From: Chryseobacterium nakagawai | GTDB lineage: Bacteria > Bacteroidota > Bacteroidia > Flavobacteriales > Weeksellaceae | Length of the DNA stretch: 64,000 nt | Direction: 5' to 3' | NCBI RefSeq assembly: GCF_900637665.1 | Contig: NZ_LR134386.1 | Location: forward strand, 4,580,501-4,644,500 | Shown: piece after piece, positions 1-10,239 of the stretch | Layout of the letters: each line of letters begins with the position of its first letter | Numbering within the stretch: position 1 is the first letter of the stretch | Position numbers and translations under genes: made by a program | Notes under the pieces: model-generated | What the model was told of the DNA's origin: nothing | Database searches by the model: none | Seen by the model: the letters and a program-made list of their open reading frames with translations, nothing else

Positions 1-756
1 TCTGCCAATCACATATAATTCCAATTTCTTCTCCATAATAAGATCTTTCAGACTTTCGGAGAGCTTAATAAATTTAAGCATTCCTTTATTTTCTCCTACG
101 GCACCTACAATTCCCATTTTTATTGGTAATGAAGACTGTTTTTCAGCAGATCCATCCTTAAAAAAGTATGGATGCTCCATACTCACAAAGGCACCCCTAT
201 TTTTAGGATATAATTCAATAAGCTTTTCACGAATTGATTTTCCTAGTGCAATAATCTTAATATTATCTGAGATCTTACTGTTAAAAAACCTTTGAAGAAG
301 TTTCTTATACACAAAGATCGGTTTATTTTTAGGTACATTCTGAATTAAGTACTCCAATTCACCATGAGCAACTATTGTAAGATTGATCTTAAAAAGATTG
401 GAAAGAAGATTGAAATACAAAGTTCCAAATTCATTTAAATTTGCTAGAACAATATCTTTATTTCTGTATTTTAGCAGCAGGAAGAACAGTAAAAAACCCG
501 CATAAATTTTTCGTAAAAAAATATGATATGATTTTTTCCCTTCCAGTACCTTAACCTTTTTAAATTCTACTTTACCGGAATTGTAGCTAATATTATTGCT
601 TACCAGAATCTTCTTTAAATTTTCATAACTGGACTCTGAAGATAAATATATAATTTTTTCAAATCTTGCTTCTAAAATTTTTAAAAAAGCGGCATTGAAA
701 ACTTCGTGAAAATTTCCAATTGAATTTGAATCAATAAAAACAGTGCTTTTTTTCAT
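1..756 (-). CDS. Glycosyltransferase, GT-B-like (partial, 3' end outside window)
   Basis: I translated this frame from the ATG at 756: 252 codons run to the left edge with no stop. The N-terminal part reads MKKSTVFIDSNSIGNFHEV and has a hydrophobic stretch (about residues 85-97). At about 218-235 comes IKMGIVGAVGENKGMLKF, which resembles the beginning of the second Rossmann domain of GT4-type glycosyltransferases, where the nucleotide sugar binds. It is probably a cytoplasmic enzyme adding a sugar to the lipid-linked repeat unit. The start codon shares one base with the stop of the preceding gene (TAATG), so translation is probably coupled. The donor and linkage cannot be told, and the catalytic C-terminal half lies outside the window. 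Confidence 0.65.
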   Translation of the reverse strand, partial: MKKSTVFIDSNSIGNFHEVFNAAFLKILEARFEKIIYLSSESSYENLKKILVSNNISYNSGKVEFKKVKVLEGKKSYHIFLRKIYAGFLLFFLLLKYRNKDIVLANLNEFGTLYFNLLSNLFKINLTIVAHGELEYLIQNVPKNKPIFVYKKLLQRFFNSKISDNIKIIALGKSIREKLIELYPKNRGAFVSMEHPYFFKDGSAEKQSSLPIKMGIVGAVGENKGMLKFIKLSESLKDLIMEKKLELYVIGR

Positions 757-1634
757 TAAAAATAAGATTTAAAATTTGCTTTTAGGAAAGCAAACTTTTC
801 TTTGGTTGTATATTGCTTATTTGCCAGTCTTCCGAATGTTGCAAAAAAATCCAGGAAAATATACTTATAGTAGTTTTCTCTATCGTGCTTTTTTAAGTAT
901 CGGTTTCTGCTTTGGTGTATTACAGTTCTTTTGAAATTAGAAACAGTTGCCCCAAAATCACTACCACCTTCTAAATGTATAATTTTTGTGGTTGTTAAAA
1001 TATAATTTTTATATCCAAGATTTACTAATCTTTTCTGTAAATCTGTTTCTTCATAATATAAGAAGAAATTTTCATCAAAGCCGCCAATATCTTCATAAAT
1101 CTGTCTTGAGATCAATAAATCAGCACCTGTCACAAAATCAATTTCCTGAAATTCATTTTGTGTTGAAATTTCAAACTCTTTTAAATTTTTTCCAAAATAG
1201 GTATTGATATAATTTTTTGCTTTCGGAAAAAAACCACCACTATTTATAAAACGTCCATCCTCATCAGTTAAAATACATCCCAACGCTCCAATATTCAATA
1301 TATTTTGATTGGCAACATAGAAATCCAACATTTTTTTGATAGAGTTATCCAGCAAAATTGTATCAGAGTTCAGTAAAAAAAGAAATTTTCCTTTTGCAGA
1401 TTTAGCTCCCAGGTTATTGGCAAAGCCAAACCCCAGATTATTCCCTGACTGTATAAACCTGATATTTTCTGTTTTCGGAAGAATTACTGAAGATTCATCA
1501 CTAGAAGCATTATCTACTACTATGATCTCATAGGTAAACCCTGTTGAAAATTTCTGAATACTCTCTATACAATCAAGTGTAAGCTTACAAGTATTATAAT
1601 TTACAATAATAATAGAACAATCTAAATTCTTCAT
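756..1634 (-). CDS. Glycosyltransferase family 2 (rhamnosyltransferase-like)
   Basis: A cytoplasmic GT-A enzyme that probably transfers a sugar from a nucleotide donor to the growing polysaccharide repeat. It opens with SIIIVNYNTCKLT, followed by VVDNASSDES and the metal-binding-type LLNSDT, then GADLLISR and DENFFLYYEETDLQKR, the usual run of motifs in the GT2 rhamnosyltransferase-like group. I prefer the start at 1634 (MKNLDCSIII), 7 nt after the upstream stop; the ATG at 1664 would add ten residues and overlap the upstream gene by 23 nt. At 292 residues it has normal family length. It lies between two other glycosyltransferases in one minus-strand operon. The sugar specificity is unknown. 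Confidence 0.85.
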   Translation of the reverse strand: MKNLDCSIIIVNYNTCKLTLDCIESIQKFSTGFTYEIIVVDNASSDESSVILPKTENIRFIQSGNNLGFGFANNLGAKSAKGKFLFLLNSDTILLDNSIKKMLDFYVANQNILNIGALGCILTDEDGRFINSGGFFPKAKNYINTYFGKNLKEFEISTQNEFQEIDFVTGADLLISRQIYEDIGGFDENFFLYYEETDLQKRLVNLGYKNYILTTTKIIHLEGGSDFGATVSNFKRTVIHQSRNRYLKKHDRENYYKYIFLDFFATFGRLANKQYTTKEKFAFLKANFKSYF

Positions 1635-1641
1635 TTTTAAA

Positions 1642-2739
1642 TTATTTTGATTCCAGTAATTCATATAATTTTCTTACCAAAACATTCCAATCGTAGTTTT
1701 CATCTGCATACGCAATAATGCTTTCCTTAGAAGGTAAGTGCATCTTCTCATCTATAATACTCTGAAGAATGGAGGCTAATTTTTGAGAATCACCTACAGG
1801 AAATAATTTACCAAATTTACCAAATCCTGAAATTTCCTGTGCTGGTAATAAATCGCTGGATACTAAAAAATTCCCATGTGCGAGTGCTTCTACCAATACT
1901 AAGCCAAAACTTTCATATTTTGAAGTTAAAACAAAAATCTTTGATTTAGCATAATATTCATCTAAAAGCTCTCGACTAGAAATATTGCCAGTAAATTCTA
2001 TTTTACCCTTTAAACCCGGAGCATTTAAAAAAAAATCATCAATGGTCTCTGAAAAATGGCTATCATATGGTCCTACAATATCTACTTTCCAGTTTTTCAG
2101 ATCAATATTCGACAATGCAGACAATAAATAGTTAATACCCTTTTCTTCTGCACCCACTCTGCCAACCCATAGAAGTCTATTCTCCTTTGTTATAGTATTT
2201 TCCGGGCTCTTTATAAATCCATTTGGAAGAAAACTTACATTTATGTATGAAAACTCATTCATAAAGTCAGCAACTTTTTTGGTCTCAACAGTAAATTTTC
2301 CTGTTTTATTATAAAAGAAATTTCTAAGTTTATAATTAACAGATTCTGGATAGAACTTCTCTTCTAACAGAGTGTCATTGGCATCCATTTTAAAGTAAAA
2401 TTTCAGTCTATTAAAGGACAATACTTTAAATAAAAAACCGATGAGAATTTTTCTGAAAGAAGGATGAAACATCATTACATAATTCATCTTCCAGAAATTG
2501 AAAAGCAAAAAAAGAAAAATATTGAGATCTTCATTCTGAAAAACCTTTTTTATCCGTTTGTATTTTAAACCTTTAACTTCATTTTTTAAATGAGGTAAAT
2601 TTTCAGATGTTTCATAGAATGAGATATAAGAATCATAATAGCCCTCTTTTTGCAGCATGTAAGGAATCATCCCAACATCTTTTACCAGGTGTACATTTTG
2701 TCCGATAGGAAATATACAATGAAACTTCTTTTTCCCCAT
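1642..2739 (-). CDS. Glycosyltransferase family 4 (GT-B)
   Basis: A 365-residue retaining GT-B enzyme. The C-terminal nucleotide-sugar domain is clear: LLWVGRVGAEEKGINYLL at about 190-207 and the EX7E motif in YESFGLVLVEALAHG at about 280-294. The first half shows no signal peptide and has short hydrophobic patches that suit peripheral membrane contact. It probably extends the O-unit or exopolysaccharide repeat on undecaprenyl diphosphate. The start at 2739 is 1 nt after the stop of the acyltransferase gene, so the genes are co-transcribed. Donor and acceptor cannot be inferred. Confidence 0.87.
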   Translation of the reverse strand: MGKKKFHCIFPIGQNVHLVKDVGMIPYMLQKEGYYDSYISFYETSENLPHLKNEVKGLKYKRIKKVFQNEDLNIFLFLLFNFWKMNYVMMFHPSFRKILIGFLFKVLSFNRLKFYFKMDANDTLLEEKFYPESVNYKLRNFFYNKTGKFTVETKKVADFMNEFSYINVSFLPNGFIKSPENTITKENRLLWVGRVGAEEKGINYLLSALSNIDLKNWKVDIVGPYDSHFSETIDDFFLNAPGLKGKIEFTGNISSRELLDEYYAKSKIFVLTSKYESFGLVLVEALAHGNFLVSSDLLPAQEISGFGKFGKLFPVGDSQKLASILQSIIDEKMHLPSKESIIAYADENYDWNVLVRKLYELLESK

Positions 2740-2740
2740 A

Positions 2741-3910
2741 CTATTTTTTTTGAATTAATGAAGTAATTTTTCCTGTTTTCCTCATTATTGGTTCTTCTAT
2801 TTTTTTAAAGGTCAAATAACAAATTGAAATTAATACCGGTGTTAGGACTGCAATTATTAGCCAATATTCAAGTGGTGACAGATTTTTTACAAATTCATAT
2901 GGAATAATAAATTTAAAAGTAGTAAATAATAATATCGGATGTAATAAGTAAATACTATAGGATATTTGTCCCAAAAATCTTGAAAATTTTGTGGTTAATA
3001 AACCAAATAATGAATTTCCAATTGCAATAAGTAAAAAAATAGCAAATAATAAGATAGCTACCCAATACTGATGTTCATTAATTTTCATAAATAAAAAATA
3101 AAAGAAAATTAACATCAATAATATACTATTCCAAAAAGGAGTGTTGGGGTTTTTAATATTTACTTTTCGAACGGCATAGGCTGCAATAACGCCTCCAGTG
3201 AAAATGTAAAAATAATAGACATCCGGTTTTAAAAGAACTGTAAATACACTGAATAGAATCGTTGAAATAATGAATATTAAAGTATTGCTCTTTGATCTAA
3301 AAAAGATCAAATTCAATAGGGGTAATGAAAAATAAAATAACCATTCATACTGTAAACTCCAAACAACCTGTGCAATGATTATAGTTGTTTCTTTACAAGC
3401 ATTAATATCAGTAATTCCTAATAAATTAAAGCTCAACCATTGCAGAATTTGTCTTATTAAAAGCAACGGTGGTATATTTAATTTAAAATTTGATAGAACA
3501 AATACAAAGAAAAGAATAAAAAAGAATGCAAAATAATACAGAGGCATTAACCTTGTACATCTCGATATGTAAAGCCTTACCCAATCTATTGGCTTCGTTT
3601 TATTATCATATAATTTCAAAAAGAAAAGAAATGATGTGATCATGAAAAAAAACAAAACACTGATAGATGCACTTGCATAAAATAGTTTTGAATTGACAAA
3701 TGTCCAAATTCCATTTTTGAGATAAAAATACCAGATTGCAGAATGCCCTATAAAAACAAAAAAGGCTAGATATCCTCTCAATCCATCAATGCTAAGATAT
3801 TTTACATGTTCAAGCTTTTCATTAGATAATTTTTGCAATACAAAGCTACTCAAAATACCTACAACAAGTATTAATACAAAAAAGATTGGATTTAAAGCAT
3901 CTACGCTCAT
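2741..3910 (-). CDS. Acyltransferase 3 family membrane protein (OafA-like)
   Basis: A polytopic inner-membrane protein of 389 residues with about ten hydrophobic segments. LSIDGLRGYLAFFVFIGH at about 39-56 has the Arg and His typical of the acyltransferase-3 family, which O-acetylates or otherwise acylates sugars of surface polysaccharides. SRCTRLMPLYYFAFF and the late SYSIYLLHPILL are also family-typical. Placed between the flippase and glycosyltransferase genes, it probably decorates the polysaccharide made by this operon. There is no C-terminal SGNH domain. The acyl group and acceptor sugar are unknown. Confidence 0.88.
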   Translation of the reverse strand: MSVDALNPIFFVLILVVGILSSFVLQKLSNEKLEHVKYLSIDGLRGYLAFFVFIGHSAIWYFYLKNGIWTFVNSKLFYASASISVLFFFMITSFLFFLKLYDNKTKPIDWVRLYISRCTRLMPLYYFAFFFILFFVFVLSNFKLNIPPLLLIRQILQWLSFNLLGITDINACKETTIIIAQVVWSLQYEWLFYFSLPLLNLIFFRSKSNTLIFIISTILFSVFTVLLKPDVYYFYIFTGGVIAAYAVRKVNIKNPNTPFWNSILLMLIFFYFLFMKINEHQYWVAILLFAIFLLIAIGNSLFGLLTTKFSRFLGQISYSIYLLHPILLFTTFKFIIPYEFVKNLSPLEYWLIIAVLTPVLISICYLTFKKIEEPIMRKTGKITSLIQKK

Positions 3911-3920
3911 TTTTAATAAT

Positions 3921-5426
3921 TTAATATTTATTCTTTATTTTATTCTTGATTGCCTTGAAAACTACTTCACGTTCCTCAATTTTTAAACCTATACTTAGTC
4001 CCAATGTAAAAACACAGAGCAAGAATCCCATGCAGATCATTTTTAGAAGTGAATTATCAATAATAACATATTTTCCTGCACAATACATGATAAGGCAGAG
4101 TACAGTTGTGAATATGATATATTTAAAGAGCTCAAGCTTCAGTTCTTTTTTGAATGGATAATTCTGGCTCATCAGGAATGCAAAAAAAACATGAGCAACA
4201 GCAATTGATACCGGAAAAGTATAAATTCCTAAGAGCGGTCTGCAAAAGAAATTAAGCGCTACAACCAGAATTTGTGTAAGCATTCCCATTAATGCATAAA
4301 TTTTCTGTTTTTCAGATGCCAGTAAACTCATTCCAAACAGGATATAAGAGAATAAACCAATTAATGCTGCGGCATATAAAACAGTCATTTCTGAAATGGT
4401 TGTCAGCTGTTCATGAGCAATACTTCCTTTATTATAAAGAAAATCAATTACAGCAGGTGCAGCCCCCATTAGAAAAGCAATAATCAATCCTATTAATAAA
4501 ATACCTAAATGAAATATTTTTTTAAACTCACTATTAAAGTTGTCCTTTTCAGAACGTATATAATATTTAGACAATGTGGGAACAACAACAGTAGTTACAA
4601 CACTCAGTACGATACTGTATAGTAACATTGGAACACGGTTAGAGAAATCTAAAATAGAAACTGAGCCAGCTCCTAATTCTGCTGCAAATATTTTCTCTAA
4701 TAAGGTATTAATCTGTCCAAAAAAATAAGGTAGAAAAAATGGAATAGCAAAAAGAAAAAACATTTTGAATCCATCAAACTTAAAATTCCAACGACACTTA
4801 AAGAGCGGAATTTTTTTCCTGTAAAAATAAAACAGAATAAAAAATATCAGTAATACTGTTGATATATAATAAGATATTGCTAATGCATATATTCCAAATT
4901 GATTAACAAATAGTATCAGTAATACTATATTCAATATATTTGAAAAAAAACTTGATATTTCTGCTACAAAAAAAATTTCATAGGCATTTAAGATACTTAT
5001 CCCTATTTGCATTAATTGATTGAATAATAATGCAGGTGCTACGTAAATGAGCATCTTCTGAAGAATTTCCAGTTGAGCTACATTGTAATCAGGCGCAATT
5101 ATCCGAGCAAAAAATGCATTAAATAATACAATCAGTACTATTCCCAGAACTGAGAAACAAATAAAGTAAAATAAAAGAGATTGCGTTTTTCTGATAGCGT
5201 ACTCATCATTTTCTTTTTCTTTAAGAAAAACAAATTTTGTACGAAATGTTTCATTTATCGGTCCCCAAATAGCAAGATCAAGAGTTGTAATGGTTGCAAA
5301 AGCAAGTAACCAAATATCTTTCTCTATACTTACTCCAAAGTAACGCGCTGTAAGAGACAGCAGCACTAAATTAACAGGTATCTTGAGCAGTTTCAATAAA
5401 AATAAAATACTGATTTGCTTTCTCAT
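3921..5426 (-). CDS. MurJ/Wzx-like polysaccharide flippase (MOP superfamily)
   Basis: A 501-residue integral membrane protein with about 13-14 hydrophobic helices and hardly any soluble part. ARYFGVSIEKDIWLLAFA near the start and the FSYILFGMSLLASEKQKIYAL region match the MviN/MurJ branch of the MOP exporter superfamily. In this polysaccharide operon the likely job is to flip undecaprenyl-linked repeat units to the periplasmic face, as Wzx does. A true lipid II flippase is possible but less likely given the neighbours. The gene sits 32 nt after manC with no terminator between them. Confidence 0.8.
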   Translation of the reverse strand: MRKQISILFLLKLLKIPVNLVLLSLTARYFGVSIEKDIWLLAFATITTLDLAIWGPINETFRTKFVFLKEKENDEYAIRKTQSLLFYFICFSVLGIVLIVLFNAFFARIIAPDYNVAQLEILQKMLIYVAPALLFNQLMQIGISILNAYEIFFVAEISSFFSNILNIVLLILFVNQFGIYALAISYYISTVLLIFFILFYFYRKKIPLFKCRWNFKFDGFKMFFLFAIPFFLPYFFGQINTLLEKIFAAELGAGSVSILDFSNRVPMLLYSIVLSVVTTVVVPTLSKYYIRSEKDNFNSEFKKIFHLGILLIGLIIAFLMGAAPAVIDFLYNKGSIAHEQLTTISEMTVLYAAALIGLFSYILFGMSLLASEKQKIYALMGMLTQILVVALNFFCRPLLGIYTFPVSIAVAHVFFAFLMSQNYPFKKELKLELFKYIIFTTVLCLIMYCAGKYVIIDNSLLKMICMGFLLCVFTLGLSIGLKIEEREVVFKAIKNKIKNKY

Positions 5427-5458
5427 TCTATATGTATGTTATAATGAATCAGCAAAAA

Positions 5459-6448
5459 CTATTGCAGAAAAGGCGAAATATTCTCATAGATTTTTTTAAC
5501 ATCCTGAGATTTTTCTCTTTTCACTACCAAAATAGCATCTTCAGTAACCACCAAAATACTTTTTTTAATTCCTAAAAACTCCGTATGTATATTGCTTCCA
5601 ATAACCATATTACCATGTTCATCTGTTGGATGACCATTCTTCTTTAAGTAATTATACAGAGAGTCAAAAGATCCCATATCGGACCATGTAAAATTTGATT
5701 TTACTACTTTAAGTCGATCAGTTTTTTCCATTACTGCATAATCTACAGATATAGATGGAATATTCATGCTTTCTTCAAGAGGTAACCTATCATTTATTTT
5801 TGCATTAAAAGCAATCTCAGACTTTTTATATACTTCAGGTTGATATTTTTTAAGTTCTTCTAAAAAAATACCTGCCTTAAAACAAAACATTCCTGAATTC
5901 CATAAAAAATTTCCCTTTACTATAAACTCCTGAGCAGTTTCCAGATTCGGTTTTTCTCGAAATCCTAATACATTATTACCATCCACCTGAATATAGCCAA
6001 AACCTGTTTCCGGTTTAGTAGGAACTAATCCAAATGTAACAATTGAATCCTGTTTCGCCAGCAGAATTGCTTCATTAACAGATCTTGCATATTCTTCTTC
6101 ATCTTCTATTAAATGATCAGAGGGTGTAATGAGTAAAATGTCATCTTTATCTGCTGAAAATGCAGCAAAAGCTATAGCTGCCGCAGTGTTTCTGGGTGAA
6201 GCTTCGACTATTTGCTGATATTCTTGTATATTAAGCTCTTGTAAAGCTTCCGAAGACAATTCAAAATTATCTGTATTCCCTATCACAGTTAAGCTGTCAC
6301 ATAGATTTATATTTCTAGTTGCTGTCAGCTGAAAAAGAGACTTTTCACCAAAAATATTCAGATATTGCTTGGGCCTGTGTTTTCTGGATAAGGGCCAAAG
6401 CCTGCTACCCACTCCCCCAGAAAGTATAATATTAATAATTTTAGTCAT
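5459..6448 (-). CDS. manC: Mannose-1-phosphate guanylyltransferase
   Basis: Makes GDP-mannose from mannose-1-phosphate and GTP in the cytoplasm, supplying mannose, fucose or related sugars to the polysaccharide. The N-terminal pyrophosphorylase signature is complete (ILSGGVGSRLWPLSR, then RPKQYL at about 27-32), and the sugar-binding GFREKPN motif is present at about 161-167. At 329 residues it has only the nucleotidyltransferase domain, without the C-terminal phosphomannose-isomerase domain of the bifunctional type. Its start overlaps the wzc stop by one base (TAATG), implying coupled translation. No GDP-mannose dehydratase or fucose synthase is in the window. Confidence 0.92.
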   Translation of the reverse strand: MTKIINIILSGGVGSRLWPLSRKHRPKQYLNIFGEKSLFQLTATRNINLCDSLTVIGNTDNFELSSEALQELNIQEYQQIVEASPRNTAAAIAFAAFSADKDDILLITPSDHLIEDEEEYARSVNEAILLAKQDSIVTFGLVPTKPETGFGYIQVDGNNVLGFREKPNLETAQEFIVKGNFLWNSGMFCFKAGIFLEELKKYQPEVYKKSEIAFNAKINDRLPLEESMNIPSISVDYAVMEKTDRLKVVKSNFTWSDMGSFDSLYNYLKKNGHPTDEHGNMVIGSNIHTEFLGIKKSILVVTEDAILVVKREKSQDVKKIYENISPFLQ

Positions 6449-8808
6449 TATAGTCTCTCTTTAATCTTTTCCAACCAGGTTTTTTCCTTCGCTGAATAAC
6501 CATAGCCATATTTATTACCATAGCCATAATGGTTTTTATCCACATCATTAAGTACAAAGCCTACATTCTTAATTTTATTATTATCAATGTTACTATTAGC
6601 AAACTCAATAAGAGATTTTTCTGTATATCTGGATCTTGTAACGTATAAAGTAGCATCTGCTAAATCTGCAAATAAGAACGTATCCGTTACTAATAATAGA
6701 GGAGCAGTATCTATAATAATATAATCATACTTTGCTCTCAGATTATCCAATAACACTTCATATCTTCCGTTACTCAATAATTCTGTTGGATTTGGTGGAA
6801 TCATTCCTGAATAAATAACATCACAATGTGGATTAAATGAAGTAACATGTATGATATCTTCTACTTTGGTTTGATCTGAATACAAATATTCTGTCAAACC
6901 GGTTAGTCCTCTTCTCGATGTATTATAACGTTGAAGCTGAGGGTTTCTGATATCTGAACCTATAATGATTACTTTTTTATTAGGCGTTGCTAAAGTCAAA
7001 GCTAAATTAACAGAAACAAAAGTTTTCCCCTCACCCTTAACCGAAGATGTAACAAAAACAATTTTTCCATTATCCTTTTTAGGTAATAAAAAGTTCATAT
7101 TAGTAATTAAGATACGGAAAGCTTCTGCCATTGGTGATAGGTCATTAACCTGTACAATATCCGGATCTCCCTTTAAAACGCTTGGTAATTCTCCTAATAC
7201 AGAAGCATGAGAAAGTTTCTCTAAATCATGCTTACTCTTAATCTTATTATTAAGCATTTCTTTAAGATAGATAATAATAACAGGTAAAAGAAGTCCGAAT
7301 AATAATGCTCCGGCAAGGAAAAGCATTTTTTTCGGAGCTACAGGACCAGGTGATGCATAAGCATAGTCTATAATTCTGGCTTTATTTGCTGTAACCGCCA
7401 ATGAAATTGCGGTTTCTTCTCTTTTCTGTAATAGAAGCAGGTATAAGCTCTCTTTTATCTGTTGCTGCCTCTCAATACTTCTAAACATTTTTTCCTGTGC
7501 AGGAATTTTGGTAATTTTTGAGCTTATTATATTTTGTTCGCCCTGATATTGATTTTTAGCTAATTGTAATCCTGTTCTATTCTTCAATAGACTTTCCATA
7601 ACAGAGCTTCTTAGAGAAGATATTTGCTTATTAAGATCTATGACTACAGGGTTTTGAGGTGTTGCACTTTCAAGTAATCTGTTTCGCTCTAAAACAAGCT
7701 GATTGTATGCTGTTATACTAGCAGCAGCAGCGGTGTTATTTAATCCAACATTGGAAGGTAATATATGAGTATTATTTTGCCTTCCCATAAAATCGATTAA
7801 AGCATTGGTAAGCTCAAGTTGAGATTCTAAATCAATTTGTTTTGATCTAGCTTCAGCTGATGTTTCAAGGCTTATTTTAGCTTCTGTTGATAAATCAGTA
7901 ATTTGGTTGCTAGATTTGAAACGTTCTTTTTCATTTTCAACCTGTCCTAGTTCTTTTGATATAAGATTTATTCTATCATCAATAAAATCTTTAGTCTTTT
8001 TTGATTCTGAATTCTTATCACTAATAGCATCATTATTATACGCTTTTACTAAAGTATTTACAATATCCTTAGCTTTATTTATATTTGCATAATTTAATGA
8101 TAAATTAATAACTGTTGATTCTTTATTAATTAAGCTTACATTTAATATGTTCTGTAAATAATTCACAGTACCTTCTATAGTAGAGTAGACAAAATGTATA
8201 TTATTTACATCTCCAGTCTTAGATTTATTGAACATCGGATTTTTGATGATCAATAAATTGGCATAAGGCAAGCTGATTGTTTTATTAAACTGTGTTTTAA
8301 TTTCCGGAAAACTATCGCTTGTTAAAATAATATTTTGACCAGAAATTTTAATGGTTACAGGTGTTATTTTATGGGCATACTCCTTTTCATTAATAACTTG
8401 AATAGTTATAGGAGATGTCTCTTTGTAGAGTTCCTCGTCATTTAATTTGGATTTTGCATATATTGAAGTCTGCAAATTATTTTGCTTTACAACCTCATAC
8501 ATAAGCTTTTTAGACTTGAAAATTTCTATTTCATTCTCAATACTATTCGTTCCCATTCCTCCAAAACCGGATAAGTCTTGTAAAACACCAAACTCACCTC
8601 CTCCTACAGTAGGACTTTTTTTAGCGTCTTTAATAAGAACGGATGACTGAATATTATATATAGGTGTAACAAACTTTAAGTAAAAGTAAGTTGCAACTAA
8701 ACATATAATAGGAACAATAATAAACCACACCCAGTTTCTCAAATAGGGTTTAATTATCTCCTGAATATTAATTTCTTTTTCTGATCCTTCAATAACTGGA
8801 TTATCCAT
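6448..8808 (-). CDS. wzc: Wzc-type tyrosine autokinase / polysaccharide co-polymerase
   Basis: An inner-membrane protein of 786 residues that controls chain length and export of the polysaccharide with Wza. Order: a Wzz-type domain with TM1 at about 31-50, a long periplasmic coiled-coil region (about 250-480, rich in Glu, Gln, Lys), TM2 near 495-515, then the cytoplasmic BY-kinase. The kinase has Walker [10 protein letters not shown] (about 585-593), Walker A' [11 protein letters not shown] and Walker B IIIDTAP (about 695). The C-terminus has a Tyr cluster, [12 protein letters not shown], the usual autophosphorylation site. Kinase and membrane parts are fused in one chain, as in Gram-negative Wzc. 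Confidence 0.95.
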   Translation of the reverse strand: MDNPVIEGSEKEINIQEIIKPYLRNWVWFIIVPIICLVATYFYLKFVTPIYNIQSSVLIKDAKKSPTVGGGEFGVLQDLSGFGGMGTNSIENEIEIFKSKKLMYEVVKQNNLQTSIYAKSKLNDEELYKETSPITIQVINEKEYAHKITPVTIKISGQNIILTSDSFPEIKTQFNKTISLPYANLLIIKNPMFNKSKTGDVNNIHFVYSTIEGTVNYLQNILNVSLINKESTVINLSLNYANINKAKDIVNTLVKAYNNDAISDKNSESKKTKDFIDDRINLISKELGQVENEKERFKSSNQITDLSTEAKISLETSAEARSKQIDLESQLELTNALIDFMGRQNNTHILPSNVGLNNTAAAASITAYNQLVLERNRLLESATPQNPVVIDLNKQISSLRSSVMESLLKNRTGLQLAKNQYQGEQNIISSKITKIPAQEKMFRSIERQQQIKESLYLLLLQKREETAISLAVTANKARIIDYAYASPGPVAPKKMLFLAGALLFGLLLPVIIIYLKEMLNNKIKSKHDLEKLSHASVLGELPSVLKGDPDIVQVNDLSPMAEAFRILITNMNFLLPKKDNGKIVFVTSSVKGEGKTFVSVNLALTLATPNKKVIIIGSDIRNPQLQRYNTSRRGLTGLTEYLYSDQTKVEDIIHVTSFNPHCDVIYSGMIPPNPTELLSNGRYEVLLDNLRAKYDYIIIDTAPLLLVTDTFLFADLADATLYVTRSRYTEKSLIEFANSNIDNNKIKNVGFVLNDVDKNHYGYGNKYGYGYSAKEKTWLEKIKERL

Positions 8809-8881
8809 TATTTAGTTTTAAATTTTACAATTTGCTATGTTGTCCTATTTTAACAACACATATTAATTAGTTTTTTAATAA

Positions 8882-10174
8882 TTAGAGCCTTGCATCTACT
8901 AAACTTCGGTCAATGCAAGCTTTAGTATCAAAAATAATACTATCCTCTTTCTTTATTTTTCCAAAATCTAATGTGAGAAATTCTTTGTGAGATACAGCAA
9001 TGATAATTGAATCATATTTTTTATTGTCTTTAAGCTGATCTAGAATAGTTACCCCATACTCATGCTTTACTTCTTTCTTATCTGCCCATGGATCAAAAAT
9101 ATCTACCTCTACCCCATAATCTTTTAATTCATTATAGATGTCAATCACTTTTGTATTTCTTACATCAGGACAATTTTCTTTAAAAGTTACTCCTAAAATT
9201 AAAGCTTGAGAGTTTTTGATAACATTTCCCTTAGCTATAAGCAATTTTACCACTTTTGATGCTATAAATTTTGCAATTGAATCATTTACCCTACGCCCTG
9301 ATAATATAACGTCTGGATGATAGCCCAGTTGCTCAGCTTTATGTGCCAGATAATATGGATCTACAGAAATACAGTGTCCTCCAACAAGTCCAGGTTTATA
9401 TTTCAGAAAATTATATTTTGTCCCAGCCGCTTCAAGAACATCATTGGTATCAATTCCCATTCTATCAAAGATAAGGGCCAACTCATTAACAAAAGAAATG
9501 TTTACATCTCGTTGAGCATTTTCAATTGCTTTTGAAGCCTCTGCGACTCTAATACTAGGCGCTTTGTGAGTACCTGCTGTAATTATTTTTTTATATAAAT
9601 CGTCAACTTCCTGTGCTATTTCAGCTGTAGATCCGGAAGTGACTTTCATTACACTGGTTAAGGTATTTATTTTATCTCCCGGGTTGATTCTTTCAGGGGA
9701 ATATCCTACAAAGAAGTCTTCATTGAACTTTAATCCTGAATATTTTTCCAGAATTGGAACACATTCTTCTTCAGTACAGCCAGGGAAAACAGTAGATTCA
9801 TATATGACAACATCTCCTTTCTTGATAATTTCTCCCAGCATCTTTGAAGCTGTAAGCAATGGGTTCAGGTCCGGAGCATTATATTTATCAATAGGTGTAG
9901 GTACTGTTACAACAAAAACATTACAGTTGGCAATTTCCTGAATATTACTTGTTCCTCTGTAACCAATAGTTCCTTTTGACTCATTATAACGGTTTAAACA
10001 ATCTTTAAGTTTATCAATATCCGCTTCTAATGTCGTATCATGACCATTATTAAGCTCATTAATTCTTTCTGTATTAATATCAAAACCCAAAACCGGATAA
10101 TGATGAGCAAATTCCAAAGACAAAGGTAATCCTACATACCCTTGTCCTATAATGGCTATATTATATGATTTCAT
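8882..10174 (-). CDS. UDP-N-acetyl-hexosamine 6-dehydrogenase (TviB/WbpA-like)
   Basis: An NAD-dependent enzyme that oxidises C6 of a UDP-sugar, probably UDP-GlcNAc or UDP-GalNAc, to the uronic acid. The Rossmann motif IIGQGYVGLPL is at about 8-18. The catalytic Cys lies in GGHCISVDPYYL near residue 267, and DVRNTKVIDIYNEL marks the C-terminal UDP-binding domain. Overall it resembles the TviB/VipA/WbpA branch more than UDP-glucose dehydrogenase. I prefer the start at 10174 (MKSYNIAII), because the ATG at 10192 adds six residues before the usual family start. It sits between wza and wzc, so the exported polysaccharide probably contains an amino-uronic acid. Exact substrate is inference. Confidence 0.88.
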   Translation of the reverse strand: MKSYNIAIIGQGYVGLPLSLEFAHHYPVLGFDINTERINELNNGHDTTLEADIDKLKDCLNRYNESKGTIGYRGTSNIQEIANCNVFVVTVPTPIDKYNAPDLNPLLTASKMLGEIIKKGDVVIYESTVFPGCTEEECVPILEKYSGLKFNEDFFVGYSPERINPGDKINTLTSVMKVTSGSTAEIAQEVDDLYKKIITAGTHKAPSIRVAEASKAIENAQRDVNISFVNELALIFDRMGIDTNDVLEAAGTKYNFLKYKPGLVGGHCISVDPYYLAHKAEQLGYHPDVILSGRRVNDSIAKFIASKVVKLLIAKGNVIKNSQALILGVTFKENCPDVRNTKVIDIYNELKDYGVEVDIFDPWADKKEVKHEYGVTILDQLKDNKKYDSIIIAVSHKEFLTLDFGKIKKEDSIIFDTKACIDRSLVDARL

Positions 10175-10239
10175 TTTTTGTGATTCTTTCAAATAATTAA
10201 ATTAACAATATTAGTTTTGATAGTTTAATTACGTAACTT

